A DNA stretch of 64,000 nucleotides from Nocardia vinacea (GTDB lineage Bacteria; Actinomycetota; Actinomycetes; Mycobacteriales; Mycobacteriaceae). The translations under genes were made by a program, and so were the position numbers. The DNA lies in assembly GCF_035920345.1 (NCBI RefSeq), contig NZ_CP109149.1, positions 372,001-436,000 on the forward strand, written 5' to 3'. The stretch's first letter is position 1, and each line of letters starts with the position of its first letter. Below, one piece after another: positions 34,360 through 42,953 of the stretch. Below the pieces are notes generated by a model. The model did no database searches, was not told the DNA's origin, and worked only from the letters and a program-made list of their open reading frames with translations.

Positions 34360-35564
34360 TGGCATCGCCGCGCGCGGGCTGGTCCCGCATCCCTATCCCA
34401 GGACGGATTCTCGCCGCCCTGCTCGTCGCGGCGATCATCGTCACCGGTGCCACCTGGTGGATGACGCGCGATGCGACCGTCCGGGTCACCGCTTACTTCA
34501 CCAATTCGGTCGGCCTGTATCGCGGCGACCGCGTCACGCTGCGCGGCGTGCCGATCGGCGACGTCGACGAGGTCACACCGGTCGGCGATCGCGTCCGCGT
34601 CACAATGCATTTCGATGCGTCGCATCCGGTCAGCGCCGACACCCACGCCGTGATCGTGGCGCCTACGTTGGTGTCGGGCCGCTACATCCAGCTCATCCCG
34701 AAACGAGGAGCGGAACCGGAACTGCGCGACGGGGCCGTCATCCCGCTCGAACGCACCGCCGTCCCGGTGGAGTACGACCAGATCAAGCAGCAGGTCACCG
34801 ATCTCGCCACCCAGCTCGCGCCCAAGCCTGGCGATGATACGGGCACCCTGGCCCGATTCACCGACGCCACCGCGAAAGCACTCGGCGGCAACGGCGCAAC
34901 ACTGAACGACACGCTGGTCAACCTGTCCAAGGCGATGCGGACACTGGCCGATGGCGGACCCGACCTGTTCGCCACCGTGCGGAACCTGCAGACGGTGATC
35001 TCCGCGCTTGCGGCGAACGACGCTCAGGTCCGGAATTTCGTCGACCAGCTGGCCGGGGTGTCGAATCTGCTGAACGACAACCGGACTCAGCTCGACGCGG
35101 CCTTGAACGCGGTCCAGGCGATGCTGCCCGAGATCCGCGGCCTGGTCGCCGACAACCGAGATGCGCTGAAAGCCGATGTCACTTCACTGATTCGGATCAC
35201 CTCGCTGCTGGTGAACCGGGAGGACGACCTTGCCCAGATCCTGCATATCGCGCCGACCGCGCTGGACGATCTCTACAACATCATTGATCCGTCGTCGAAG
35301 TCGGTGACCGCGAATCTGGTCATCCCGGATTTTCCGGATCCGATGTCGCTTATCTGTGCACTGCTCACCACCGTCGACGCACCGCAGGCCGAATGCTCCC
35401 GCGCCAGTACACAATTCGGTGACCTCTTCGGCGCAGCGGCGCGTGCCGCGACGGGTGCCGGCTCGGTACCGCAGCCGAAGCCCGTCGCGGGCGACCCCGG
35501 GTTGTCCGGCTTACCGCCCATCCCAGGACTGACCGACCTTCTCATCCCCGGAGCCCGACGATGA
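34359..35564 (+). CDS. mceD: MceD-like substrate-binding protein
   Basis: The ATG at 34359 (preceded by GGAGGAGG) overlaps the mceC stop and gives 401 residues; a TTG just before it is less likely. The anchor is at about residues 16-37, followed by the MCE domain (FTNSVGLYRGDRVTLRGVPIG) and the helical tail. MceD proteins are typically among the longer subunits, with a Pro-rich C-terminal tail, here PQPKPVAGDPGLSGLPPIPG. It is part of the tunnel complex. Confidence 0.95.
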   Translation: MASPRAGWSRIPIPGRILAALLVAAIIVTGATWWMTRDATVRVTAYFTNSVGLYRGDRVTLRGVPIGDVDEVTPVGDRVRVTMHFDASHPVSADTHAVIVAPTLVSGRYIQLIPKRGAEPELRDGAVIPLERTAVPVEYDQIKQQVTDLATQLAPKPGDDTGTLARFTDATAKALGGNGATLNDTLVNLSKAMRTLADGGPDLFATVRNLQTVISALAANDAQVRNFVDQLAGVSNLLNDNRTQLDAALNAVQAMLPEIRGLVADNRDALKADVTSLIRITSLLVNREDDLAQILHIAPTALDDLYNIIDPSSKSVTANLVIPDFPDPMSLICALLTTVDAPQAECSRASTQFGDLFGAAARAATGAGSVPQPKPVAGDPGLSGLPPIPGLTDLLIPGARR

Positions 35565-36685
35565 AACCCTCGATCCGACGGCAGACCGGTAGCGTGCTAC
35601 TGCTGGGCGCGCTGCTCAGCGCTGGTTGCCGATTCGACGGAGCCAATTCGATCCCGCTGCCGGGCAACGCGATTCACCACGGTGCCTACACCGTACGGGT
35701 GCAGCTGCGCGACACCCAGAATCTGATCGCCAACTCGCTGGTCAAGGCCGACAACGTCACTGTCGGCACCATCACCGCGATCACCGTCCGCGACTACATC
35801 GGGGATATCACCGTCGAAATCGACAAGAGCGTCCAGGTTCCCGCGAACAGTACCGCCCGTCTCGCGCAGACCAGCGTGCTCGGTGCCCAGTATCTGGAGC
35901 TGATCACCCCCAAGGACGGCAAGACCGACCGGCCGCTGCGCGACGGCGACGTGATCCCGATCTCGGCGACCACCGAATACCCCGCGACCGAGGACGTGCT
36001 CGCCGCGCTATCGCTGGTTCTCAACGGCGGTGGTCTGGAACAGATCCGGACCATCATGACCGAACTGAACGACGCGTTCGGTGGCCGCGAGGACGCGATA
36101 AACCGATCCTTCGCCCGACTGGTCGCCTTCGTCGACGGCTTGGACACCCAACGCGACAACATTGTGCGTGCCATCGACAGCCTCGACGGATTCTCGAAAG
36201 AGCTTGCCGCACAGAAGGACACACTCGGCGTCGGAATCGAGCAGATACAACCGGCATTGGCCGTGCTCAACGACCAGAAGACCCAACTGACGACCATGCT
36301 CGACCGGGTCGGTGCCTTCGGCGCGCAAGCCGCGCAGGTGTTGCACAGCAGCCGCGACGACCTCACCGCCGACCTGCACAACCTGCAGCCCACGCTGACC
36401 CAGCTCGCCGCGGCGGGCTCCGATCTCGCCGGGTCGCTGCTCGTCGCCCTGAGTTTCCCGTTCCCGGTCACGGTCGCCGAACGCGCCGTCAAGGGCGACT
36501 ACGTCAATTTGTTCCTCACTCTCGACCTCACCGTCGAAGGCATCCAGAACAAGGTCATCGGCAGCATCCCGTTCAACCGCCTCGTCCCGATGTCCAACCG
36601 CGCCGTCAACCCGCTCATCGCACCGACCCAACCGGCGTCCGGCGACCTGCCGGCGACCGCCGACCCGAACGGGGGACCCCGATGA
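35561..36685 (+). CDS. mceE: MceE-like lipoprotein
   Basis: A 374-residue MCE protein with a lipoprotein signal: basic start MKPSIRR, a hydrophobic stretch and lipobox LSAGC with C23. The MCE domain covers about 44-122 (DTQNLIANSLVKADNVTVG), followed by helices to about 300. MceE (LprK-type) is the canonical lipid-anchored subunit of actinobacterial Mce systems, which confirms the gene order. The ATG overlaps the mceD stop and its TGA overlaps the mceF start. Confidence 0.95.
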   Translation: MKPSIRRQTGSVLLLGALLSAGCRFDGANSIPLPGNAIHHGAYTVRVQLRDTQNLIANSLVKADNVTVGTITAITVRDYIGDITVEIDKSVQVPANSTARLAQTSVLGAQYLELITPKDGKTDRPLRDGDVIPISATTEYPATEDVLAALSLVLNGGGLEQIRTIMTELNDAFGGREDAINRSFARLVAFVDGLDTQRDNIVRAIDSLDGFSKELAAQKDTLGVGIEQIQPALAVLNDQKTQLTTMLDRVGAFGAQAAQVLHSSRDDLTADLHNLQPTLTQLAAAGSDLAGSLLVALSFPFPVTVAERAVKGDYVNLFLTLDLTVEGIQNKVIGSIPFNRLVPMSNRAVNPLIAPTQPASGDLPATADPNGGPR

Positions 36686-38148
36686 AAACTCGTCTGGTCA
36701 AGGGCCAACTCGTCGTCTTCGCGATCCTGGCGGTGGTCAGCCTCGGCTACGGTTCGGTCCACTACATCGGTGCCGAGCGTCTCACGGGCCTTGGAACCTA
36801 CACGGTTACAGCCGATTTCAGCGACTCCGGTGGTCTGTACGAATCCGCGTCGGTCACCTACCGCGGCGTCGAGGTCGGCCGCGTCACCGGCATCGATCTC
36901 AACGGTGAGACCATCCGGGTGCGCATGCAATTGCGCGACGACCACGACATCCCGGCGTCGGCCGGCGCCACGGTCAAGAGCATGTCCGCGATCGGCGAAC
37001 AGTACGTGGACCTGATTCCATCGGATGACAAAGCGCCCTATCTGCGCGATGGCAGCTCGATTCCGCTGTTGAAGACGACCGTGCCGATCCCGACCGGCGA
37101 CGTGCTCGACAAGACGCAGATGCTGCTGAAGAGCGTGTCCACCGACTCGCTGCGGACCGCGATCGACGAGACTTTCCACGCCGTCAATGGCACCGGCCCC
37201 GCCCTGGCGACGCTCATCGAATCCTCCGCCAAGCTACTCGACCTCGCCCAAGCCGATATCGGCCCCACCCTCACCTTGCTCGACGACGCCGAACCACTAT
37301 TGCGCACCGGAAATTCGGTTCGCACCGAAATTCGTTCCGCGACAAACGATCTAGCATCGTTCACAACGCAGCTCACGTTGAACGACGCGCAACTGCGCGA
37401 TGCGCTGGATCAGGGGCCGGCCGCAGCCGACACCGTGTCCGGCACCCTCGCCGATCTCACGACACCACTTCCGGTGCTGCTGGCCGATCTGCAAACCGTG
37501 GGACAGGTGCTCCGGGTCAACGTCGCGGGATTACGCCAGATCCTGGTCGTGTATCCAGCGCTTGCGACCGGCTTGAACTACACCGGGGTCGCCGCGGGCC
37601 TGCAGACCACCGACGACACCACGGGCCCGCAGCTGCCGCTGGACGTGAAATTCGGAAACACCGAAAACCCGCCACCGTGCACCGAGGGATACCAGAGCAC
37701 ACAGCGCCGCGACCCATCCGACACGGGACCGGCCGTGACGTCGACAGGCAACTACTGCCAGGTCGCACCGGACAACCCGAAGGTCATCCGCGGTGCCCGG
37801 AACATCCCCTGCGCCTCCGATCCCTCGCTGCGCACCGCCGACATCGCGAACTGCCCGGGTGGCCTGCCATCGACCTGGCCGGAAATGCTTGCGCACCCAG
37901 ATGATCCCGGCCCAGCCGCGAACTCGCAAAGCTCGGAGCCCACCCCGGCCGCGCCGACCGGACGCGCACCCATCCCCAGCCCGACCTCGTCCCCGCCGGT
38001 CGTGCCCGCCGCCGTGACAGCTCCGTACGCCGAGCACGACGGGACCTTCCGGGGACCCGACGGTCTCACCTATGTCCTCGGGCAGCGAGCCCAAATGGCC
38101 GCCCAAGCAAAGGAGTACCAGGGATGGCAATCGCTACTGATCAAATAA
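36682..38148 (+). CDS. mceF: MceF-like substrate-binding protein
   Basis: A 488-residue MCE protein with an N-terminal anchor (7-25) and MCE domain (about 40-115, DSGGLYESASVTYRGVEVG). A helical region follows to about 320, then a Cys-containing segment and a Pro/Ser-rich linker (PTPAAPTGRAPIPSPTSSPP). The C-terminal block FRGPDGLTYVLGQ is typical of MceF. The last 25 nucleotides overlap the next gene. Confidence 0.95.
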   Translation: MKTRLVKGQLVVFAILAVVSLGYGSVHYIGAERLTGLGTYTVTADFSDSGGLYESASVTYRGVEVGRVTGIDLNGETIRVRMQLRDDHDIPASAGATVKSMSAIGEQYVDLIPSDDKAPYLRDGSSIPLLKTTVPIPTGDVLDKTQMLLKSVSTDSLRTAIDETFHAVNGTGPALATLIESSAKLLDLAQADIGPTLTLLDDAEPLLRTGNSVRTEIRSATNDLASFTTQLTLNDAQLRDALDQGPAAADTVSGTLADLTTPLPVLLADLQTVGQVLRVNVAGLRQILVVYPALATGLNYTGVAAGLQTTDDTTGPQLPLDVKFGNTENPPPCTEGYQSTQRRDPSDTGPAVTSTGNYCQVAPDNPKVIRGARNIPCASDPSLRTADIANCPGGLPSTWPEMLAHPDDPGPAANSQSSEPTPAAPTGRAPIPSPTSSPPVVPAAVTAPYAEHDGTFRGPDGLTYVLGQRAQMAAQAKEYQGWQSLLIK

Positions 38149-38690
38149 ATGCCGACGAGGCCTCATCCGAGGTCGACTCCACTTCTGACTCGGCGCACCG
38201 TCCAGGTTCACCATGGCGGGTGTGGGCGATCGCCATCGCCACCGGAGTCGTGGTGACGCTCGTCGGCGTGAGCTCGCAGCTCTGGCTCAATGTCCACCAC
38301 AACCACCAAGACGACAGCCGCGATCGCGCCGTGCTCGATACCGCGCGCCGGATCGCCGTCCAATTGGTCACCCTCAATCATGATTCGGCCAAACAGAATC
38401 TCGACGCGATCGCCGCCGATTCGACCGGATCATTCCGTGACCAATGGGACAAGATCTCCGGCAACTTCGTCGCGGTGCTGCAGAACGGCAAGGTCGAATC
38501 CACCGGTGAGGTCAAAGAAGCCGGCATCGTCGCCGTCGACGACGCGCACGCCACCGTGCTGACCGCGGTCACCTCCACGGTCAAGAACACCGAAGCCCCC
38601 GAGGGGCAGCAGCGGGTCTACCGCATGAAGATGACCCTCGATCACACCGACGGCCGATGGCTCGTCTCGAACGTGGAGTTCGTCGCATGA
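38124..38690 (+). CDS. Mce-associated membrane protein (Mas/Mam-like), first
   Basis: A 188-residue protein starting inside the end of mceF. After a charged cytoplasmic tail it has one membrane helix (about 34-54, WAIAIATGVVVTLVGVSSQL). The periplasmic NTF2-like region includes ARRIAVQLVTLNHDSAKQNL, the F-R-D-Q-W helix, and the final RWLVSNVEFV strand. Mce-associated proteins stabilise Mce complexes in mycobacteria. It is followed by a second copy with an overlapping start. Confidence 0.88.
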   Translation: MAIATDQINADEASSEVDSTSDSAHRPGSPWRVWAIAIATGVVVTLVGVSSQLWLNVHHNHQDDSRDRAVLDTARRIAVQLVTLNHDSAKQNLDAIAADSTGSFRDQWDKISGNFVAVLQNGKVESTGEVKEAGIVAVDDAHATVLTAVTSTVKNTEAPEGQQRVYRMKMTLDHTDGRWLVSNVEFVA

Positions 38691-39217
38691 AACTCCTTCC
38701 ACGCCAATGGTTCCGGCATGTGTCCGCGCTCGGCAGACGGGCCACCATCGCCATATTCGTCGTGCTCGCGCTCATGCTGTGCGCGGCGACCACAACGACC
38801 GTCCTGTTCGGACACAGCACTTCGCAGCACAGCGCGGCCGAGGCCGCCGCGCGGGCAGCGCGGGATTCGGCGCAATCACGAATCCCCACCGTGCTGTCCT
38901 ACGACTTCAACACCATCGACACTGAATTCCCCAAGGTCACCGACAATCTGACCGGCACCTTCCGGGACGACTTCAGCAAACTCAGCTCGACGGTGATCAT
39001 CCCTGCGGCACATCGCGATTCGATCGTCACCACTGCGAAGGTCGTCGAAACCTCTGTAGTCACAGCAACAGTCGACAAAGTCGCAGTCCTGCTGTTCCTC
39101 GACCAGGAAACCACGAGCAGCAAATATCAGGGACCGCGGCTGGACGGCAGCCGCATCCGAGTGACCATGACTCATGCCGACGACCGATGGCTCATCTCCG
39201 ACATCACACCCGTCTGA
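38687..39217 (+). CDS. Mce-associated membrane protein (Mas/Mam-like), second
   Basis: The ATG overlaps the preceding stop, giving 176 residues. A membrane helix spans about 19-40, and the soluble domain resembles the first Mas protein, ending in RWLISDITPV. The FNTIDTEFPKVTDNLTGTFR stretch is typical of the family. Two Mas genes after mceF is the normal layout in Nocardia/Mycobacterium-type clusters. The soluble domain is expected outside the membrane, beside the Mce tunnel. Confidence 0.88.
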   Translation: MKLLPRQWFRHVSALGRRATIAIFVVLALMLCAATTTTVLFGHSTSQHSAAEAAARAARDSAQSRIPTVLSYDFNTIDTEFPKVTDNLTGTFRDDFSKLSSTVIIPAAHRDSIVTTAKVVETSVVTATVDKVAVLLFLDQETTSSKYQGPRLDGSRIRVTMTHADDRWLISDITPV

Positions 39218-39280
39218 TATCGCCGAAACCACAACACAATTCGCCGGTCCTTACCGCTGCACCGAAGAAAGCAACAGATA

Positions 39281-40792
39281 ATGAATCTCGCCGAAAACCT
39301 CGTGATCTCTGCCCGCGACCATCCCCACAGCGTCGCGATTCGGCTCGACGAGACAGCCGTCTCCTACGCGCAATTGGACACGCTCAGTCAGCGCATCGCC
39401 GGTCTACTGGCCGCATATGGTGTGACGCCCGGTGACCGAGTCGCGATCATGCTCCCGAATGTCCCGCATTTCGCTGCTCTCTACTACGCCATCCTGCGGG
39501 TGGGAGCAGTCGTAGTGCCGATGAACCCCTTGCTCAAGGAACGTGAAGTCGCCTACTACCTGCGTGACTCCGGTGCCAAGCTGATCTTCGTCTGGCACGA
39601 CTTCGCCGCCGCGGCCGTGGCCGGTGCCGAGCAGGTTGGTAGTACTGCGGTTCCGGTTGTTCCGGGCGAATTCCTCGACTGGGTGATGGCGGTCGACCCG
39701 CGCGCCGATGTGATCGATCGCCGACCCGATGACACCGCCGTGATCCTGTACACCTCCGGCACCACCGGCCTGCCGAAAGGTGCCGAGCTGACCCACGCCA
39801 ACCTCTGCGGCAACGTCGACGTGGTCGCGCAGACCCTCCTGCACCTCAGCGCCGAGGATGTGATCTTCGGCGGGCTACCACTGTTCCATGTCTTCGGACA
39901 GACATGCGCACTCAACGCCGCCGTGCGCGTCGGCGCGACGCTGACGCTCCTGCCGCGATTCGACCCGGCCAAGGCCTTGGAGATCCTGGTCCGGGACCAA
40001 GTGACAATCTTCGAAGGGGTGCCGACGATGTACTCGGCGCTGCTGAATCATCCGGGTGCCGTCGACGCGGATCTCGGCGCGCTGCGGATCTGCGTCAGTG
40101 GTGGATCCGCCATGCCGGTCGAGGTGTTGCACGCGTTCGAGAAGCAATTCGGATGCGTGGTGCTCGAGGGGTACGGGCTGTCGGAGACCTCGCCCGCCGC
40201 CTGCTTCAATCACCCCGATCGGACCCGCGTGGCCGGTTCCATCGGTACCCCTGTCCGCGGCGTCGAGTTGCTGGTGGTCGACGACGAGGGCGGCGCGGTC
40301 TCCGACGGTGTCGTCGGTGAGATCGTGATTCGCGGCGACAACATCATGAAGGGCTACTGGAACAAGCCCGAGGAAACCGCCGAGGCCATCAGAGCGGGCT
40401 GGTTTCACACCGGCGATCTGGGCCGGATCGACGACAACGGCAACTACTTCATCGTCGACCGCAAGAAGGACATGATCATTCGCGGTGGCTACAATGTATA
40501 TCCCCGCGAGATCGAAGAAGTGCTCTACGAATACCCAGATATCACCGAAGCGGCGGTCCTTGGTGTGGCGCATGACGAACTCGGCGAGGAAGTCGCCGCC
40601 GCCGTCGCCCTAAAACCCGGTGCCACGGCTACTTCCGATGAAATACGCGATTTCGTCAAGGAACGCGTCGCTGCCTACAAGTACCCACGGCATGTGCACA
40701 TCTTCGACGCGTTGCCCAAGGGACCGACCGGGAAGATCCTCAAGCGCGAAATCGCCCTTCCGGTCGATCGAAGCCGATCGACCATTTTCTGA
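39281..40792 (+). CDS. Long-chain-type acyl-CoA synthetase (FadD-like, right arm)
   Basis: A 503-residue ANL ligase. The P-loop LYTSGTTGLPKG lies at 156-167, GYGLSETSP is the A5 motif, GDLGRIDDNGNYFIVDR carries the conserved Asp, the hinge is RKKDMIIRGGYNVYP, and the lysine is in PTGKILKREI. It starts 63 bp after the second Mas gene and probably converts the imported acid to its CoA ester, so that the hydratase at 24669 can act on it. It is the counterpart of the ligase at 18337 in the left arm, although the two are not close copies. Confidence 0.95.
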   Translation: MNLAENLVISARDHPHSVAIRLDETAVSYAQLDTLSQRIAGLLAAYGVTPGDRVAIMLPNVPHFAALYYAILRVGAVVVPMNPLLKEREVAYYLRDSGAKLIFVWHDFAAAAVAGAEQVGSTAVPVVPGEFLDWVMAVDPRADVIDRRPDDTAVILYTSGTTGLPKGAELTHANLCGNVDVVAQTLLHLSAEDVIFGGLPLFHVFGQTCALNAAVRVGATLTLLPRFDPAKALEILVRDQVTIFEGVPTMYSALLNHPGAVDADLGALRICVSGGSAMPVEVLHAFEKQFGCVVLEGYGLSETSPAACFNHPDRTRVAGSIGTPVRGVELLVVDDEGGAVSDGVVGEIVIRGDNIMKGYWNKPEETAEAIRAGWFHTGDLGRIDDNGNYFIVDRKKDMIIRGGYNVYPREIEEVLYEYPDITEAAVLGVAHDELGEEVAAAVALKPGATATSDEIRDFVKERVAAYKYPRHVHIFDALPKGPTGKILKREIALPVDRSRSTIF

Positions 40793-40842
40793 CGGTCTTG
40801 CGAAATCCGCTCGGCCGCTTGTCGATTCGAAAGGAAAGCCCC

Positions 40843-41271
40843 ATGCCGCTCTATCAATGTCTGGTCCCAGCCGGGTCACTCGATGCGGATCACCGCGCCG
40901 ACCTGGCGGAGGCTATCACCGCCATTCATACCTCGGTCACCGGTGCGCCCCGCGGATTCGTCAACGTTGTTTTTGTCGAATACGAGCCGTCGGCATTCTT
41001 CACTGCCGGAAAGCCCAACACAGTGTCGGTGATCAGTGGGAATATCCGGGCTGGGCGGGATCGTGCATCGCGGGCCGAACTGCTGACGCGACTGTCGGAG
41101 GCGTGGGTCGCCATCACCGGCCAGGACACCCGCAGTCTGCTGCTCGGGCTTACCGAGCTCGATCCCACCTCCATCATGGAGGCCGGGCTGATCATGCCCG
41201 CTCCCGGAGAGGAAGCGGCGTGGTTGGAACGTCACAAGCAGGAACTCGGCGAACTGCTTTCGAGCCAATAG
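40843..41271 (+). CDS. Tautomerase-superfamily protein, cis-CaaD-like
   Basis: The ATG at 40843, with AAGGAAAG upstream, gives 142 residues beginning Met-Pro. After Met removal Pro would be the N-terminal catalytic base of the tautomerase superfamily. An in-frame ATG at 40798 would bury this proline, so I reject it. The length and MPLYQCLVPAGSLDADHR resemble cis-3-chloroacrylic acid dehalogenase (about 149 residues) rather than the 62-residue 4-OT type. It may isomerise or hydrate an unsaturated acid. It is the last gene of the right-arm operon. Confidence 0.82.
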   Translation: MPLYQCLVPAGSLDADHRADLAEAITAIHTSVTGAPRGFVNVVFVEYEPSAFFTAGKPNTVSVISGNIRAGRDRASRAELLTRLSEAWVAITGQDTRSLLLGLTELDPTSIMEAGLIMPAPGEEAAWLERHKQELGELLSSQ

Positions 41272-41285
41272 CCCTGCCTGCGTGG

Positions 41286-41388
41286 ATCGCTCTGCACCGC
41301 AACTCGGTGCTCTATCGCGTGCGCCGAGCCGAAGACAAATTGTGCCGCCCACTCGAACCGCATCGACTGGACGTCGAAATCGCACTCG
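41286..41388 (+). pseudogene. PucR-type regulator, C-terminal helix-turn-helix remnant
   Basis: The frame reads LHRNSVLYRVRRAEDKL, then CRPLEPHRLDVEIAL, which is the PucR/CdaR C-terminal HTH (compare HRNTVLYRLRKIRDL in the gene at 53110). No upstream regulator body exists: the frame before it is inside the tautomerase gene in another phase. This is a fragment left by a deletion. Confidence 0.7.
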
Positions 41389-41589
41389 GTCCGGGCTATC
41401 GAACTGCTGGCACCGGTGCTGTCGGTTTGCGCGAAATTGGGACTGGTCAGGCTCGTCGCGGATAGTGGTCGTCAACTACAGCCGGTCCTCGAAGGACTCG
41501 CCAGCGCACCGACGGCAGCCGGGCTGCCGCGCTCGTTCATGCTGCAGGTGCTGGCCCAGTACGACGCACGTAGGTTTATTTCACCTTGA
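41386..41589 (+). pseudogene. MalT/LuxR-type regulator remnant
   Basis: In a second frame the DNA reads RAIELLAPVLSVCAKLGLVR, then LVADSGRQLQPVLEGLASAP and AAGLPRSFMLQVLAQYDAR, stopping at 41589. The GLVRLVADSG..LQPVL pattern resembles the helical repeat region of MalT-like ATP-dependent LuxR regulators. It directly continues from the PucR remnant in another frame, so two broken genes have been joined. The family call is tentative. Confidence 0.45.
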
Positions 41590-41671
41590 CGACGACCTTG
41601 CCTTTCGCGCGTCCTTTTTCGACATATGCCATCGCCTCGTTGGTCGATTCGAAGGGAAAGACCCGGTCCAT
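41576..41671 (-). pseudogene. 3' fragment of a quinone-oxidoreductase-like gene
   Basis: The minus strand encodes 31 residues, MDRVFPFESTNEAMAYVEKG then RAKGKVVVKVK, followed by TAA. This is the C terminus of an MDR-family oxidoreductase and closely matches the end of the intact neighbour at 41693 (LDRTFPFDQTLEAMTYVEQG). It is a partial duplicate or the remains of a second copy. Confidence 0.8.
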
Positions 41672-41692
41672 AAAGCTATCTCAGGCATTCAC

Positions 41693-42676
41693 TCATCGCG
41701 TGACGACTATCTTGCCGTTGGCGCGGCCCTGTTCGACGTACGTCATGGCCTCGAGGGTTTGATCGAAGGGGAAGGTGCGGTCGAGCATCGGCCGCAGGGT
41801 GCCGTTGTCGTATAGCGTGGCCAGTTGGTTGAGTTGTGCGCCGTTGGCCTTCATGAAGAAGAACGAGTACCGCACTCCCTGCTTCTTCGCCTGCTTGCGG
41901 ATCTTGCGGCTCAACAGCGCCATGACCGGCGCGAGGAGCGGTTGACCGACTTGTGCGGCGAAGGAGGGGTCGGGCGGGCCGACTACGCTGATGGCGAGCC
42001 CGCCCCGCCTGAGCACGGTCAAGGACTTCTCCAGATTGGGGCCCCCGAGTGAGTCCAGCGCGAGGTCGTATCCGGTGAGTACCTCGGAGAAGTCCTGCTT
42101 GGTGTAGTCGATAACTTCGTCGGCGCCCAAGGCGCGGACCTTCTCGACGTCTTTGGTGTGCGCTGTGGTGGCGACGTAGGCGCCCAGATGCTTGGCGACC
42201 TGGATGACGGTCGAGCCGAGGCCGCCCGCACCGGCGTGGATGAGGACCTTCTGGCCTGGCTTGACGTCGACGAGCGTCTGCCAGGCTGCCAGCGCGACGA
42301 GAGGCACGGCAGCGGCCTGGTCGAACGATAAGGACTGCGGCTTGAGTGCGACATCGTCTTCGTCGATCGCGATGGACTCGGCGAAGGTGCCGATCCGAAG
42401 GTCTCGCGGCCTGGCATACACCTCATCGCCGACCTTGAAGGCACGCACGTCCGCGCCGACCTCCGACACGACACCGGAGACGTCGTGGCCGAGAATGAAC
42501 GGGCGCTTGTACTTCAGCAGCTGCTTGAACTCGCCGTTGCGAACCATCTTGTCCAGCGGGTTGATGCTGGCCGCGCGGACCTGGACCAGAACGTCACGAC
42601 GGCCCACGCTGGGCTCGGGCACATCTGCGGCCCGTAGTCCGTCCTTGCCGTAGGACTCGACAATGAATGCCTTCAT
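41693..42676 (-). CDS. Quinone-oxidoreductase-like MDR-family NAD(P)H dehydrogenase
   Basis: A 327-residue medium-chain dehydrogenase/reductase. The GroES-like N-terminal domain has GHDVSGVVSEVGADV, the Rossmann loop is AGAGGLGSTVIQVAK, and there are no zinc-ligand cysteines, as in quinone or enoyl reductases. It converges on the end of the mce-containing operon, and a full AACGAAGTT palindrome lies 150 bp upstream of its start, tying it to the same regulon. It may reduce an enone or enoyl intermediate. Part of its 3' end is duplicated at 41576. Confidence 0.92.
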   Translation of the reverse strand: MKAFIVESYGKDGLRAADVPEPSVGRRDVLVQVRAASINPLDKMVRNGEFKQLLKYKRPFILGHDVSGVVSEVGADVRAFKVGDEVYARPRDLRIGTFAESIAIDEDDVALKPQSLSFDQAAAVPLVALAAWQTLVDVKPGQKVLIHAGAGGLGSTVIQVAKHLGAYVATTAHTKDVEKVRALGADEVIDYTKQDFSEVLTGYDLALDSLGGPNLEKSLTVLRRGGLAISVVGPPDPSFAAQVGQPLLAPVMALLSRKIRKQAKKQGVRYSFFFMKANGAQLNQLATLYDNGTLRPMLDRTFPFDQTLEAMTYVEQGRANGKIVVTR

Positions 42677-42825
42677 GTCACCTACCTTCTCTTCTCTCGG
42701 GTGATGCGCGGTGTGGTGGCCTCGGTTGTGTTTGGCTACTTGCCGATGGAATTGCGCGGAAGTGTGTCCACAACATGGATTGCGACCTGCAATCGGCGCG
42801 CCCCGGCATGGACGATAGACTTAGA

Positions 42826-42838
42826 ATAACGAAGTTAT
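42826..42838. promoter_or_regulatory. AACGAAGTT palindrome upstream of the MDR oxidoreductase
   Basis: ATAACGAAGTTAT, the 13-bp full form of the regulon palindrome, lies 150 bp upstream of the oxidoreductase start (42676, minus). It is about 18 kb from the nearest other copy, so it is not explained by local duplication. Confidence 0.72.
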
Positions 42839-42953
42839 CAGAGTGGGTCAACCGGTGCCGCGTCGAGGCCGTCGACTGGGGAGATCGCCGATCGCGTGAG
42901 TGATGGTGGGCTCGCCGCCCGTTGCGGAGCGGTGGGCCGCCCGCGGCAAGGAT

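Noticed and set aside
40798..40842. Earlier start of the tautomerase gene
   Set aside because: It would place 15 residues ahead of the catalytic proline, which must be N-terminal in this superfamily.
29485..41271. An MceG-type ATPase gene within the mce cluster
   Set aside because: No ABC ATPase motifs were found here. In mycolate actinobacteria one distant mceG usually serves several mce operons.
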